IMG/VR virus record: IMGVR_UViG_3300028557_000047
Coordinates: 1-55,019 of that record
Length of the DNA stretch: 55,019 nt
From: a virus
Reading direction: 5' to 3' (one strand)
The notes below the pieces were generated by a model. That model had not been told where the DNA came from. It worked only from the letters and a program-made list of their open reading frames with translations, and did not search any database. This document shows positions 41,343-47,919 of this stretch, one piece after another (position 1 is the stretch's first letter; each line of letters opens with the position of its first letter). A program made the position numbers and the translations under genes.

Positions 41343-41743
41343 ACATTGTTGACAGGCTAGTGGAAATCCGACTTGGTGAACAAGACGACTTTCTTAAGGT
41401 AAGAGAAACTCTTACTAGGATCGGTGTGGCTTCTTCAAAAACAAAGACTATCTATCAGTCATGCCATATCCTGCACAAGCAGGGCCTTTATTACATTGTT
41501 CACTTCAAGGAGCTATTTGCTCTAGATGGCAAGCCTAGCAACATGACAAGCGACGACATAGGGCGCCGGAACACCATCATCTCATTGCTCGCCGACTGGG
41601 GCCTTATCAAAGTTGTGGGCATTGATAAGATCAAAGAACCAAGGTTGCCTCTGAACCTAATCAAGATTCTCCCGCACAAGGAAAAGGGTGACTGGGAGCT
41701 TGTGGCAAAATATAATATCGGTAGGCGCATTATTTCTGGATAA
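41339..41743 (+). CDS. regA: Translational repressor RegA
   Basis: A 134-residue RNA-binding repressor. FLKVRETLTRIGVASSKTKTIYQSCHILHKQGLYYIVHFKELFALDGK matches T4 RegA (122 residues), including the Lys-rich start and the conserved HFKELFALDG loop. In T4 it represses early mRNAs, including gp45, gp44 and its own, by binding near start codons; the same operon arrangement suggests that here. It ends in a short tail, IGRRIISG. Confidence 0.93.
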   Translation: MNIVDRLVEIRLGEQDDFLKVRETLTRIGVASSKTKTIYQSCHILHKQGLYYIVHFKELFALDGKPSNMTSDDIGRRNTIISLLADWGLIKVVGIDKIKEPRLPLNLIKILPHKEKGDWELVAKYNIGRRIISG

Positions 41744-41748
41744 TTCGT

Positions 41749-41776
41749 TTGACTTTAATCTTGGTCCTGTTATTAT
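41749..41776 (+). promoter_or_regulatory. Promoter cassette copy 1
   Basis: TTGACT, 16-base spacer ending in TG-T (extended -10), TATTAT, followed by GATAATAGGAAGTGAAA. This is a member of the 45-base family described in the findings. Confidence 0.8.
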
Positions 41777-41805
41777 GATAATAGGAAGTGAAAAGGAATA
41801 CCGAA

Positions 41806-42186
41806 ATGCTTACCCTCGCTCAAATCACCGATGACCGCGCCGCCATTTACTCGGACCTGTATAAGGACGTGTACGGCTCACGGCCGCGGAACGTTGTTTT
41901 TGCTTCGCGAGAGGCATTCAATGAGGAATGGGATTACCTCGAGGGCGCTCTGGAGCGCAACATGGAGCGCGAAGCCCAAGAACAAGCTCTGGCCATGGAG
42001 CAATTTGTCACCGCCGTAAACATTGTGCGCGGTACCATGCGGTGCGGTCTTCAGAAGGCAATTGATACCCTTATTGAGGCCGATGCCGCACTTGACGTGG
42101 ACTTCTACGGGTATGAGGAGGTGGAATACGCCTACGGTCTCAAATATGGCTCCATTAAGAAAATGCTAGACGAGGACAAAAGCTAA
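41806..42186 (+). CDS. Small hypothetical protein
   Basis: A 126-residue, mainly helical protein. The start chosen is ATG 41806 behind AAAAGGAAT; a GTG at 41788 belongs to the promoter cassette. Sequence features are MLTLAQITDDRAAIYSDLYKDVYGSRPR, then a charged helical stretch (GALERNMEREAQEQALAMEQF) and an acidic end (MLDEDKS). The opening resembles small phage proteins with an ..YKDVYGxRPR motif, known from many podo- and myoviruses but without assigned function. Its cassette promoter suggests early expression. Confidence 0.55.
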   Translation: MLTLAQITDDRAAIYSDLYKDVYGSRPRNVVFASREAFNEEWDYLEGALERNMEREAQEQALAMEQFVTAVNIVRGTMRCGLQKAIDTLIEADAALDVDFYGYEEVEYAYGLKYGSIKKMLDEDKS

Positions 42187-42371
42187 CCTCGAGTAGCTGG
42201 TTACACATTTACTACCTGCCGGTATTTGATGTGTGGGTTAAAATCATATCCATGATTGGTGAGGAGCGGTAGGGGGCGACTTCACAACTTTATTATTATG
42301 AGAGAGAAAAGGAAGCACTGAGAGATGTAACAACTTGCTGTGGTCTTTCAGCGGATGTGCTAAACTAGTGG

Positions 42372-42400
42372 TTGACTTTATATCAGAGATGTACTATATT
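42372..42400 (+). promoter_or_regulatory. Sigma70-type promoter
   Basis: TTGACT, 17 bases, TATATT, in a 240-base stretch (42187-42428) that otherwise shows no ORF with a ribosome binding site and no clear repeat. Confidence 0.65.
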
Positions 42401-42428
42401 ATATAATGATCTTGTGGAGAATATGGAC

Positions 42429-42632
42429 ATGACCGAAGTAAAGCATTTTGACCTCCCCACTATGGCAAAAGATGGCCCGGTGGTGGTTGAGAATAAATAT
42501 TGCGAAATCCTGAACCTACGACGGAACGGCAGCGAAGTGCCTAATGAAGTACTTGACTGGATGGACGCAGCTAACACATGGCTAATCACAGCCGACAACT
42601 TTCAACAAAAGGTATACGATGCTAATCTTTGA
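42429..42632 (+). CDS. Small hypothetical protein before ThyX
   Basis: A 67-residue protein, or 69 residues if ATG 42423 is used; GGAG at 42416 is nine and three bases from these, favouring 42429. MTEVKHFDLPTMAKDGPVVVENKYCEILNLRRNGSEVPNE has no recognised domain, and the last part (VLDWMDAANTWLITADNF) is helical. It overlaps thyX by 14 bases, so it may be coupled to nucleotide metabolism. Function unknown. Confidence 0.5.
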   Translation: MTEVKHFDLPTMAKDGPVVVENKYCEILNLRRNGSEVPNEVLDWMDAANTWLITADNFQQKVYDANL

Positions 42633-43446
42633 ACCTACCGTCACAGTAGTGGGTAAATCCCAGTTTGATTTTGAGGGACTTGAGTCCTGGGCCATTCAGA
42701 ATGGCTATGGTGACTTGGACGAAACGACACCATTTGGTAACATTATGGAGTCAGAAAGCTATCCAGCACCAGAACTCATCTCTGAGTTTGCTGGGCGATT
42801 CTGTTACAACAGCTTCTCTAAGGGCCGCCCGTCTGACGAGTATCTAGCCAACGTGATCGAGATGCGGCATGGGTCGGTGCTAGAACACGTTAACTTTACC
42901 TTTGCTATTTCTGGTGTGTCGAGAGCTCTGACGCACGAACTTATCCGACACCGAGCTGGCTTTGCTGTAAGTCAAGAGTCACAGCGCTACGTTGACGCCA
43001 AGGACATCAAGTTCGTGGTGCCGCCTCTGCTTCTGTGGCAGTGTTCTTTCAATAAAGACCACCCAAGAATCAAACGGTTTGAAGCCTCATGCGCCAGAGC
43101 ACTTGAGGACTATAAGCTCGAGCAGGCGGACTATGTTGCCGCGCTCAATGAGGTTGATGATATCAAGGAAAAGACGGTAATCAAGAAGCGTGCAAACGAA
43201 GCGGCTAGGTCCGTTCTTCCAAACTCATGTGAGACAAAGCTTGTATGGACTGGAAACATGCGAGCTCTAAGACATGTTCTAGAACTTCGTGGTGATAGTC
43301 ATGCAGACCTTGAGATTCGCCGCCTGGCCGCAGAACTTGCCTATCTCATGCTACTAGAAGCTCCGTATACATTCAATGATATTACCATTCATCCCGATGG
43401 CGACTTTGGTGTTCCGATTACAACTGTAAAAGCAACGAAAGTATAA
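42619..43446 (+). CDS. thyX: Flavin-dependent thymidylate synthase ThyX
   Basis: A 275-residue FAD-dependent enzyme making dTMP from dUMP with methylene-tetrahydrofolate and NADPH. The signature RHR..S is present as LIRHRAGFAVSQESQRY (110-124), with eight rather than the usual seven residues between RHR and Ser as I read it. EMRHGSVLEHVNFTFAISGVSR and MRALRHVLELRGDSHADLEIRRLAAEL are also typical. It is followed by a MazG-like gene in the same operon, suggesting control of pyrimidine pools for phage DNA. Confidence 0.95.
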   Translation: MLIFEPTVTVVGKSQFDFEGLESWAIQNGYGDLDETTPFGNIMESESYPAPELISEFAGRFCYNSFSKGRPSDEYLANVIEMRHGSVLEHVNFTFAISGVSRALTHELIRHRAGFAVSQESQRYVDAKDIKFVVPPLLLWQCSFNKDHPRIKRFEASCARALEDYKLEQADYVAALNEVDDIKEKTVIKKRANEAARSVLPNSCETKLVWTGNMRALRHVLELRGDSHADLEIRRLAAELAYLMLLEAPYTFNDITIHPDGDFGVPITTVKATKV

Positions 43447-43447
43447 T

Positions 43448-43957
43448 ATGACTATGAACACACTTAAATACGCTACAAATGACGTTATCGGCTTTCATCT
43501 AGCATTCAATCATCCAGCTCCACTCACCCCTACCATGCTAACTAGAGAACGCGCAGCGCAGCGTGCTAGTTGGTGTGAGGAGGAAGCTCAAGAACTACGT
43601 GATGCCACTACTCTTGTAGAACAAGCTGATGCGGCTATTGACGGGCTTTATTTTAATATCGGAATCCTTGTAGAGCTTGGACTAGACCCAGGCCCGCTGT
43701 GGGATATTGTCCATACAGCCAATATGAAAAAGTTACATCTAATCGATGGTGTCTACAAAGTGGTATACTATCCTGAAGGGCACCCAAAAGCCGGCAAAGT
43801 TATGAAGCCCGCGAACTGGGCCGACCCAGGCCCAGAGCTTCAGACCGAGATTGATGGGCAAATTCGGCGTGCCGCAGCAATGGAAGAACTTGAAAAGATT
43901 GCTGAATACCAGGACAAACTCGAGGCTCTAAAATGGGTGGCGCAAAATAGCGGTTGA
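43448..43957 (+). CDS. MazG/PRA-PH-like nucleotide pyrophosphohydrolase
   Basis: A 169-residue all-alpha NTP-pyrophosphatase-like protein starting at ATG 43448 or 43454. The metal-binding pattern is visible: RASWCEEEAQELRDA (E-x-x-E), followed by QADAAIDGLYFNIGILVELGLDPGPLWDIVHTANMKKL, with the D-x-x-x-D of the family. These enzymes hydrolyse nucleoside triphosphates to monophosphates. The C-terminal 60 residues are a charged helix. Adjacent thyX suggests a dUTP/dCTP or modified-nucleotide role, but substrate is unknown. Confidence 0.72.
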   Translation: MTMNTLKYATNDVIGFHLAFNHPAPLTPTMLTRERAAQRASWCEEEAQELRDATTLVEQADAAIDGLYFNIGILVELGLDPGPLWDIVHTANMKKLHLIDGVYKVVYYPEGHPKAGKVMKPANWADPGPELQTEIDGQIRRAAAMEELEKIAEYQDKLEALKWVAQNSG

Positions 43958-43981
43958 CTTTAATTAGAGTCCTGTTACTAT
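43954..43981 (+). promoter_or_regulatory. Promoter cassette copy 2
   Basis: TTGACT, 16-base spacer ending TG-T, TACTAT, followed by GATAATAGGAAGTGAAAGG that also supplies a ribosome binding site. The -35 lies in the stop region of the MazG-like gene. Confidence 0.85.
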
Positions 43982-44009
43982 GATAATAGGAAGTGAAAGG
44001 GAATACATT

Positions 44010-44213
44010 ATGATTGATCGTCACGATTTTATAGACCACCGTCTTGAAGCCGCTAAGGCCACCGGAGACCGCTATGCCCGAGAACGGTCTTGGTGCATTA
44101 TCCCTGAAGCGGAAAAGACTCCTATTTCCGTTCGGGTAGTTCTTGGTTGCGTCATTGCTGCCACCGTTCTATTCGTTGCTGTGCCCGTCATTGTTAGAGC
44201 TCTATTGTCGTAA
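44010..44213 (+). CDS. Small membrane protein
   Basis: A 67-residue protein with start ATG 44010; the in-frame ATG at 43980 is part of the promoter cassette. A hydrophilic, charged N-terminus (MIDRHDFIDHRLEAAKATG) is followed by one strong C-terminal membrane helix (VVLGCVIAATVLFVAVPVIV). The expected topology is N-in, single-pass inner membrane. It could be a superinfection, lysis or host-takeover factor, but nothing in the sequence distinguishes these. Confidence 0.55.
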   Translation: MIDRHDFIDHRLEAAKATGDRYARERSWCIIPEAEKTPISVRVVLGCVIAATVLFVAVPVIVRALLS

Positions 44214-44219
44214 ACCCGT

Positions 44220-44247
44220 TTGACATTAATTAGAGTCCTGTTACTAT
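44220..44247 (+). promoter_or_regulatory. Promoter cassette copy 3
   Basis: TTGACA, 16 bases ending TG-T, TACTAT, then GATAATAGGAAGTGAAAGG. Nearly identical to copy 2 although the flanking genes are unrelated. Confidence 0.85.
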
Positions 44248-44274
44248 GATAATAGGAAGTGAAAGGGAATCAAA

Positions 44275-44490
44275 ATGCTACCCGAAATTGGTGATCATGT
44301 CTCGTGGGTCTCAGAGAAAGGCCTGCGCTGCGGCACCGTCTGCAATCTCTACCCAAAGGCAGGAACCGTTCTCGTAAAACACTCAAAGGACGGTGATTTT
44401 TACATCAAAGACACATTGGCGAACCTCCGTATGATCGATTTTTCGGTTGATCGTCGCGGCGGCAGAGGCGCAATGGCTCTTGCTGTATGA
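44275..44490 (+). CDS. Small SH3/KOW-like protein
   Basis: A 71-residue basic protein driven by its own promoter cassette. LPEIGDHVSWVSEKGLRCGTVCNLYPKAGTVLVKHSKDGDFYIKD suggests an SH3-like barrel of the type found in KOW or hypervariable phage proteins; the end is Arg/Gly rich (DRRGGRGAM). Function unknown. It lies directly before the tRNA with CAT anticodon. Confidence 0.5.
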   Translation: MLPEIGDHVSWVSEKGLRCGTVCNLYPKAGTVLVKHSKDGDFYIKDTLANLRMIDFSVDRRGGRGAMALAV

Positions 44491-44494
44491 TTTT

Positions 44495-44570
44495 AGGCGC
44501 GTAGCTCAATGGTTAGAGCCGACCGCTCATAACGGTCTGGTTGCAGGTTCGAGACCTGCCGCGCCTACCA
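44495..44570 (+). tRNA. tRNA with CAU anticodon (Met or Ile2)
   Basis: A full cloverleaf: acceptor AGGCGCG/CGCGCCT, D stem GCTC/GAGC, anticodon stem GACCG/CGGTC with loop CTCATAA, T arm GCAGG TTCGAGA CCTGC, discriminator A and encoded CCA. A1-U72 pairs, so it is not an initiator tRNA. CAU can be elongator Met, or Ile for AUA if the wobble C becomes lysidine; the choice needs enzyme-recognition analysis. Confidence 0.93.
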
Positions 44571-44578
44571 AATTTTCA

Positions 44579-44586
44579 TATAAATA
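44579..44586 (+). promoter_or_regulatory. Late promoter for CTS-bearing protein
   Basis: Perfect TATAAATA 34-41 bases before the GTG start at 44620, nine bases after the tRNA CCA. Confidence 0.78.
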
Positions 44587-44619
44587 CGCGATCATGCTTA
44601 GCACACAGGAAATAGCAGA

Positions 44620-45627
44620 GTGAAAACTTTTAATCAATTCGTGGCAGAATCTTACGTTCGAATGACGACTCTTCGAGAAATTGTCGCTGCAATCGCCGTT
44701 CATAAAAAGGCTGGTGAGATTGTAAATCCTGTCTATCAGGACCTCAGCTCTCAAGCTCGTCGTGTCTTTGGCAAAGAAGCCGAGATCGGCCGTGACTTGA
44801 TCCTTAAAGTCATGCATGCTGGTGGCGGCGCACAGAATCGTGACGCTGATATTTCAGATCTTTATTATGCATGGCCACATGACTCATTCCAGGGCCTAGG
44901 CAAGTTTGAAAAGATTCTGCTCAAGGTCGAGAAGATGAAGAAGCAAAATATGGCTCCGGTCATTAAGGCTGGAAAGGACATTCTTGCTAACTGGAAACCT
45001 GTTGCCGAAGACCTTAAAATGCTCAAAGGCAAGGTGGTTAAGATCACTGCTAAACGAGCTCAAGCTAAACAGGCGGCTGCTAAAGAAATGGGCGCAAAAT
45101 TCAATGACTCATCTTCGCTTATCAAGGTGCTGGAAAGCCACCTCGGTGAGTATAAAGCTATGGCTAAACAGCGTGCCGAAGAGTTTATCGAGAATAAACT
45201 CGATTACCTTAGTAAACATGACTGGATTCTAAACAAAGCGGCGCCCTACCCTAGTGGATACGGTGCCGACTACAAGCGGGTGCAGAATATGCGGTCACTG
45301 TATAATTCCATCACCAAGTCAAAGTTTACCAGCCGCCCGGTTGGCGAGCCTGACATTCTTGCGCCCGATCAGCAGAAAATTGATCGCTATGTTAAAAATA
45401 GTGTTGATGGTGCCGAAGCAAGCTATCGTGAGTTCATGGCAAAGATGATCACGAAGATTGGCAAACCAGTTATTGATGCTAAGATGCTTGGCAATATTTG
45501 GACCAATGCGGTGCTAACTGTCACCACAAACGACGGTGAAGAGCAAGTCTGGAACACGAAGATGATCCTGAACTTCTCGAAATACGGCCGGCAATTTAAT
45601 CAGTTTCCATCCCGCCGAAAGAGTTGA
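44620..45627 (+). CDS. Late protein with T4-like capsid-targeting N-terminus
   Basis: A 335-residue Lys/Ala-rich protein read from GTG 44620 with CAGGAAA upstream. The N-terminus MKTFNQFVAES closely resembles the capsid targeting sequence MKTYQEFIAEA of T4 internal proteins, which directs them into the prohead core and is cut after Glu by gp21; the same cut would fall after Glu10. The remainder is helical, with a C-terminal VTTNDGEEQVWNTKMILNFSKYGRQFNQFPSRR. With its late promoter this suggests a packaged and possibly injected protein. No enzymatic motif is recognised. Confidence 0.55.
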   Translation: MKTFNQFVAESYVRMTTLREIVAAIAVHKKAGEIVNPVYQDLSSQARRVFGKEAEIGRDLILKVMHAGGGAQNRDADISDLYYAWPHDSFQGLGKFEKILLKVEKMKKQNMAPVIKAGKDILANWKPVAEDLKMLKGKVVKITAKRAQAKQAAAKEMGAKFNDSSSLIKVLESHLGEYKAMAKQRAEEFIENKLDYLSKHDWILNKAAPYPSGYGADYKRVQNMRSLYNSITKSKFTSRPVGEPDILAPDQQKIDRYVKNSVDGAEASYREFMAKMITKIGKPVIDAKMLGNIWTNAVLTVTTNDGEEQVWNTKMILNFSKYGRQFNQFPSRRKS

Positions 45628-45648
45628 AAAAACTTTTAGGAGTACGAC

Positions 45649-45777
45649 ATGACAAATATAACACATAAAATGTTTACCGCAAACATGGGTGGGACTGCTG
45701 CGGCAAATTACATCGGCATCACAGTCTTCACCTTATCCGAGACCTGCGGTTCCAAGTGCGGTTCTTACTGTAACTAA
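45649..45777 (+). CDS. Cys-rich 42-residue peptide
   Basis: A short gene behind an AGGAG six bases from the ATG. The product MTNITHKMFTANMGGTAAAN, then YIGITVFTLSETCGSKCGSYCN, ends in C-x3-C-x3-C. Spacing differs from the radical-SAM CxxxCxxC and from standard zinc knuckles. It may be a complete peptide or the truncated start of a larger metal-binding protein. The strong ribosome binding site argues it is translated. Confidence 0.45.
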   Translation: MTNITHKMFTANMGGTAAANYIGITVFTLSETCGSKCGSYCN

Positions 45778-45795
45778 AATCTAAGGCTTAATATT

Positions 45796-46335
45796 TTGAA
45801 TATCTTTTATGTACATGAAAATCCAGTTATAGCAGCTCAAAGTCTCGTTGATAAACACGTTGTGAAAATGGTTCTAGAAACTGCGCAGTTACTATCGACC
45901 GCGCACAGGGTCATTGACGGCGTTATGTCGGTTGATGCATCGTCTGGGCGTAAGAAGAAAGTATGGAAACTACCAGACGACCGAGACGATATTCTGTATA
46001 GCGCTACTCATATTAATCACCCAAGTGCCGTATGGGCTCGACAATCAATCTCAAACTACAACTGGCTGGTTGAGCATTTGTTTGCCCTTGGTGATGAGTA
46101 CACATACCGCTATGGCAAAAAGCATCTGACTATGACTAAGCTAGGGTATGAGCTTCAGTCCCCGCCATTTAAGTTAAAAGAGTATGACTGGACTAAAATG
46201 CCTTCTTGTATGCCAGACTGCTACAAGACGTCGGATAACCCCGTTATCAACTATCGGAACTACTACCGAGGCGACAAAGCCCGTATGCATGCCTGGAAAA
46301 AACGAGATATCCCAGATTGGATTAAAACCGTTTGA
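45796..46335 (+). CDS. Conserved phage protein, function unknown
   Basis: A 179-residue protein with TTG start; the N-terminus NIFYVHENPVIAAQSLVDKHVVKMVLETAQLLSTAHRV matches a widespread phage family in which this motif (D.DP...A...DKHV.KM..E..Q.L) is the signature. It continues HPSAVWARQSISNYNWLVEHLFAL and ends in a basic YYRGDKARMHAWKKRDIPDWI. The family is often of unknown function. A DNA-repair glycosylase relationship has been suggested for some, but I cannot support it from motifs. AAGG precedes the start at nine bases. Confidence 0.65.
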   Translation: MNIFYVHENPVIAAQSLVDKHVVKMVLETAQLLSTAHRVIDGVMSVDASSGRKKKVWKLPDDRDDILYSATHINHPSAVWARQSISNYNWLVEHLFALGDEYTYRYGKKHLTMTKLGYELQSPPFKLKEYDWTKMPSCMPDCYKTSDNPVINYRNYYRGDKARMHAWKKRDIPDWIKTV

Positions 46336-46359
46336 CTTTAATTAAGTTCCTGTTACTAT
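46332..46359 (+). promoter_or_regulatory. Promoter cassette copy 4
   Basis: TTGACT, 16 bases ending TG-T, TACTAT, then GATAATAGGAAGTGAAATGGATAT. The -35 is inside the stop codon region of the preceding gene. Confidence 0.85.
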
Positions 46360-46389
46360 GATAATAGGAAGTGAAATGGATATACATAC

Positions 46390-46995
46390 GTGACTAAGAT
46401 TAATAAGTCTAATTTTGTCCCGATGGATGAACGCCCGCGATGCTCTGAAGAAGGTTGTAACAATGCCGCGCAGAAAAATGGTAAATACTATGCCAAGCAA
46501 TGTTGGTCTTGCGGAAAAGGCCGGTTGGCCAAAAATAGGGTTATTCCCCCAATACACGAACGCCCATTTTGCAAAGTAGAAGGATGCACCGACCGCGTGA
46601 CAACTGCGACCGGGTGCAGAAAAGATGGTACTGCATATCTCAGAAAGAAATGTTGGCAGCACATCCAGTATGATCTTGCAATAAAGCGCGGATTTAATTC
46701 TATAACAGAGTTGGTAAATAGTCGGAGTCCCTACCGTAAGCACCGAAAAACATATTGTGAGAATATTGACGGCAGACTTGGGTTCGTTTGCACCACAACC
46801 ATCTTAGATGAGGCCCAAGGCGCCCAGCTCGATGTAGATCATCGGGACGGTAACAAAAAAAATAACAATGATGAGAATCTTCAGACTCTTTGTGCGTCAT
46901 GTCATCGTTATAAAACTTGGAAAGAGAAAGATACGAGATCGGCAAAGCGCAAGGACTATAAACGCATGCATGGCATCGTGGCTGAAGCACTTTAA
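46390..46995 (+). CDS. Free-standing HNH endonuclease
   Basis: A 201-residue HNH nuclease starting at GTG 46390. Two CxxxxxC/CWxxC-type clusters (RCSEEGC...KQCWSCGKG and FCKVEGC...KKCWQH) form probable zinc-binding repeats in the N-terminal half. The HNH core is LDVDHRDGNKKNNNDENLQTLCASCHRYK, with His151, Asn163 and His172 and a structural Cys pair. The C-terminal tail is basic. It resembles free-standing homing endonucleases of T4-like phages; its likely cleavage site is in a nearby gene of related phages. Codon use looks similar to that of neighbouring genes. Confidence 0.85.
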   Translation: MTKINKSNFVPMDERPRCSEEGCNNAAQKNGKYYAKQCWSCGKGRLAKNRVIPPIHERPFCKVEGCTDRVTTATGCRKDGTAYLRKKCWQHIQYDLAIKRGFNSITELVNSRSPYRKHRKTYCENIDGRLGFVCTTTILDEAQGAQLDVDHRDGNKKNNNDENLQTLCASCHRYKTWKEKDTRSAKRKDYKRMHGIVAEAL

Positions 46996-47021
46996 CACAA
47001 ACTCAAGGCGAATAGTTCAAA

Positions 47022-47261
47022 ATGATTAACCTAAACACCAAGCAATTTTCTAAGCACGAAGCTACGATGAAAGAGCTCGGGCTCACTGAACTACCACAGC
47101 ATATCAACATGCGGGTGGATCAGCTCAATCGGGCGCTCATGTACGAACTCACTAGCGAAGTGCTAGACGAGACCGATGAAACTCTAGTCATGGCTGTATA
47201 CGAATGTATGGCACGGCATTGCTCTATGTCCAATGTCAAGTACTACGTGTTCCCAGACTAA
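47022..47261 (+). CDS. Small hypothetical protein
   Basis: A 79-residue predicted helical protein with AAGG 12 bases upstream. NTKQFSKHEATMKELGLTELPQHINMRVDQLNRALMYELT and the end KYYVFPD are without recognised similarity. It ends three bases before a tRNA-derived half-gene. Function unknown. Confidence 0.45.
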   Translation: MINLNTKQFSKHEATMKELGLTELPQHINMRVDQLNRALMYELTSEVLDETDETLVMAVYECMARHCSMSNVKYYVFPD

Positions 47262-47264
47262 TCC

Positions 47265-47298
47265 GTCTCCTTAGCTCAGCTGGATAGAGCAACAGACT
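47265..47298 (+). pseudogene. 5' half of a tRNA gene
   Basis: GTCTCCT-TA-GCTC-AGCTGGATA-GAGC-A-ACAGACT reproduces the acceptor 5' strand, U8-A9, a perfect D arm and the start of an anticodon stem. No matching 3' half follows: no T arm or pairing acceptor strand is found before the complete tRNA-Arg begins 31 bases later. It looks like a broken tRNA from a duplication or deletion in the tRNA cluster. Confidence 0.75.
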
Positions 47299-47329
47299 AA
47301 GTTTATGTTTTTCATAAATAAAGTTAAAT

Positions 47330-47404
47330 GCAGCTATGGTGAAAAGGATATCACAGGAGCCTTCTAAGCTCTTATTCCAGGTTCGAATCCTGGTAGCCGC
47401 GCCA
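47330..47404 (+). tRNA. tRNA-Arg (UCU)
   Basis: Cloverleaf: acceptor GCAGCTA/TAGCCGC (one A-C mismatch at position 3-70), D stem GTGA/TCAC with loop AAAGGATA, anticodon arm GGAGC CTTCTAA GCTCT, T arm CCAGG TTCGAAT CCTGG, discriminator G and encoded CCA. The anticodon TCT reads AGA/AGG. It is followed by a T-rich run and the next promoter cassette. Confidence 0.88.
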
Positions 47405-47412
47405 TTTTTTGT

Positions 47413-47440
47413 TTGACTTTAATTAGAGTCCTGTTAGTAT
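47413..47440 (+). promoter_or_regulatory. Promoter cassette copy 5
   Basis: TTGACT, 16 bases ending TG-T, TAGTAT, then GATAATAGGGATTGAAAAGG before the next ATG. Confidence 0.83.
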
Positions 47441-47467
47441 GATAATAGGGATTGAAAAGGAAGAAAT

Positions 47468-47653
47468 ATGACCACCACAAGTAAAGCGCTCACCTATCAG
47501 GAACTACTGTTTCTGTTGGCTGAGTACCAAGCATTCATGAACGCTGAGGTTAAGGATGTTGACCCTGACGGCTTCAGGACTTGGATGACTTCGTGCATTG
47601 AACTTGAGGATAGAGTTACTGCAGCCATTTCGGCGGTAGAGAATAACGTATGA
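47468..47653 (+). CDS. Small hypothetical protein
   Basis: A 61-residue helical protein directly behind a promoter cassette, with AAAAGGAAG as ribosome binding site. The sequence has LTYQELLFLLAEYQAFMNAE and CIELEDRVTAAISAVENN, two amphipathic helices; no known domain. Its stop overlaps a possible 15-codon frame (47651-47698). Probably an early host-directed or regulatory peptide, by promoter type only. Confidence 0.5.
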   Translation: MTTTSKALTYQELLFLLAEYQAFMNAEVKDVDPDGFRTWMTSCIELEDRVTAAISAVENNV

Positions 47654-47709
47654 CCGCCGCAATTATTATCGTCGGGCCCTGGATGGCCATCACATAGAAA
47701 GGCTGTATA

Positions 47710-47889
47710 ATGAGTGAACTGTTACTTGGAGCCGCCATCGTTCTCTCTTGTTTACTTAACCTGCTGATAGGTTTTATCATCGGAGAGAAATATGGTGTTA
47801 AGTCTGGGTCCATCTTTACGGTGGAGCTATTCAAAAAACATGGGTTCCTGAAAGTAGATGAAAACGGGAACATCGAAAAAATCGTTTGA
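47710..47889 (+). CDS. Small membrane protein (59 residues)
   Basis: A 59-residue protein starting at ATG 47710 after AAAGG. An N-terminal hydrophobic helix (LLLGAAIVLSCLLNLLIGFII) is followed by a hydrophilic, Lys-rich cytoplasmic tail (GEKYGVKSGSIF...LKVDENGNIEKIV). It is a single-pass membrane protein of unknown role. The stop codon TGA overlaps the -35 of the next promoter cassette. Confidence 0.55.
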   Translation: MSELLLGAAIVLSCLLNLLIGFIIGEKYGVKSGSIFTVELFKKHGFLKVDENGNIEKIV

Positions 47890-47913
47890 CTTTAATTAGG
47901 GTCCTGATAGTAT
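47886..47913 (+). promoter_or_regulatory. Promoter cassette copy 6, leaderless output
   Basis: TTGACT, 16 bases, TAGTAT. The following ATG (47920) lies six or seven bases after the -10, where transcription should start, giving an mRNA with essentially no leader. Confidence 0.78.
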
Positions 47914-47919
47914 CATACT

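Noticed and set aside
43980-44009. ATG at the end of promoter cassettes (also 51851) as start codons
   Set aside because: The encoded MIIGSE extension is merely cassette sequence at the predicted transcription start; internal ATGs have ribosome binding sites.
44527-44817. Minus-strand ORF over the CAU tRNA ending in GLEPATRPL
   Set aside because: This peptide is a familiar artefact of translating tRNA genes on the opposite strand; no ribosome binding site and it overlaps a real gene.
47299-47329. Group I intron or tRNA intron between the tRNA half and tRNA-Arg
   Set aside because: The downstream tRNA has its own complete 5' acceptor and D arm, and the interval of 31 bases is far too short for an intron.
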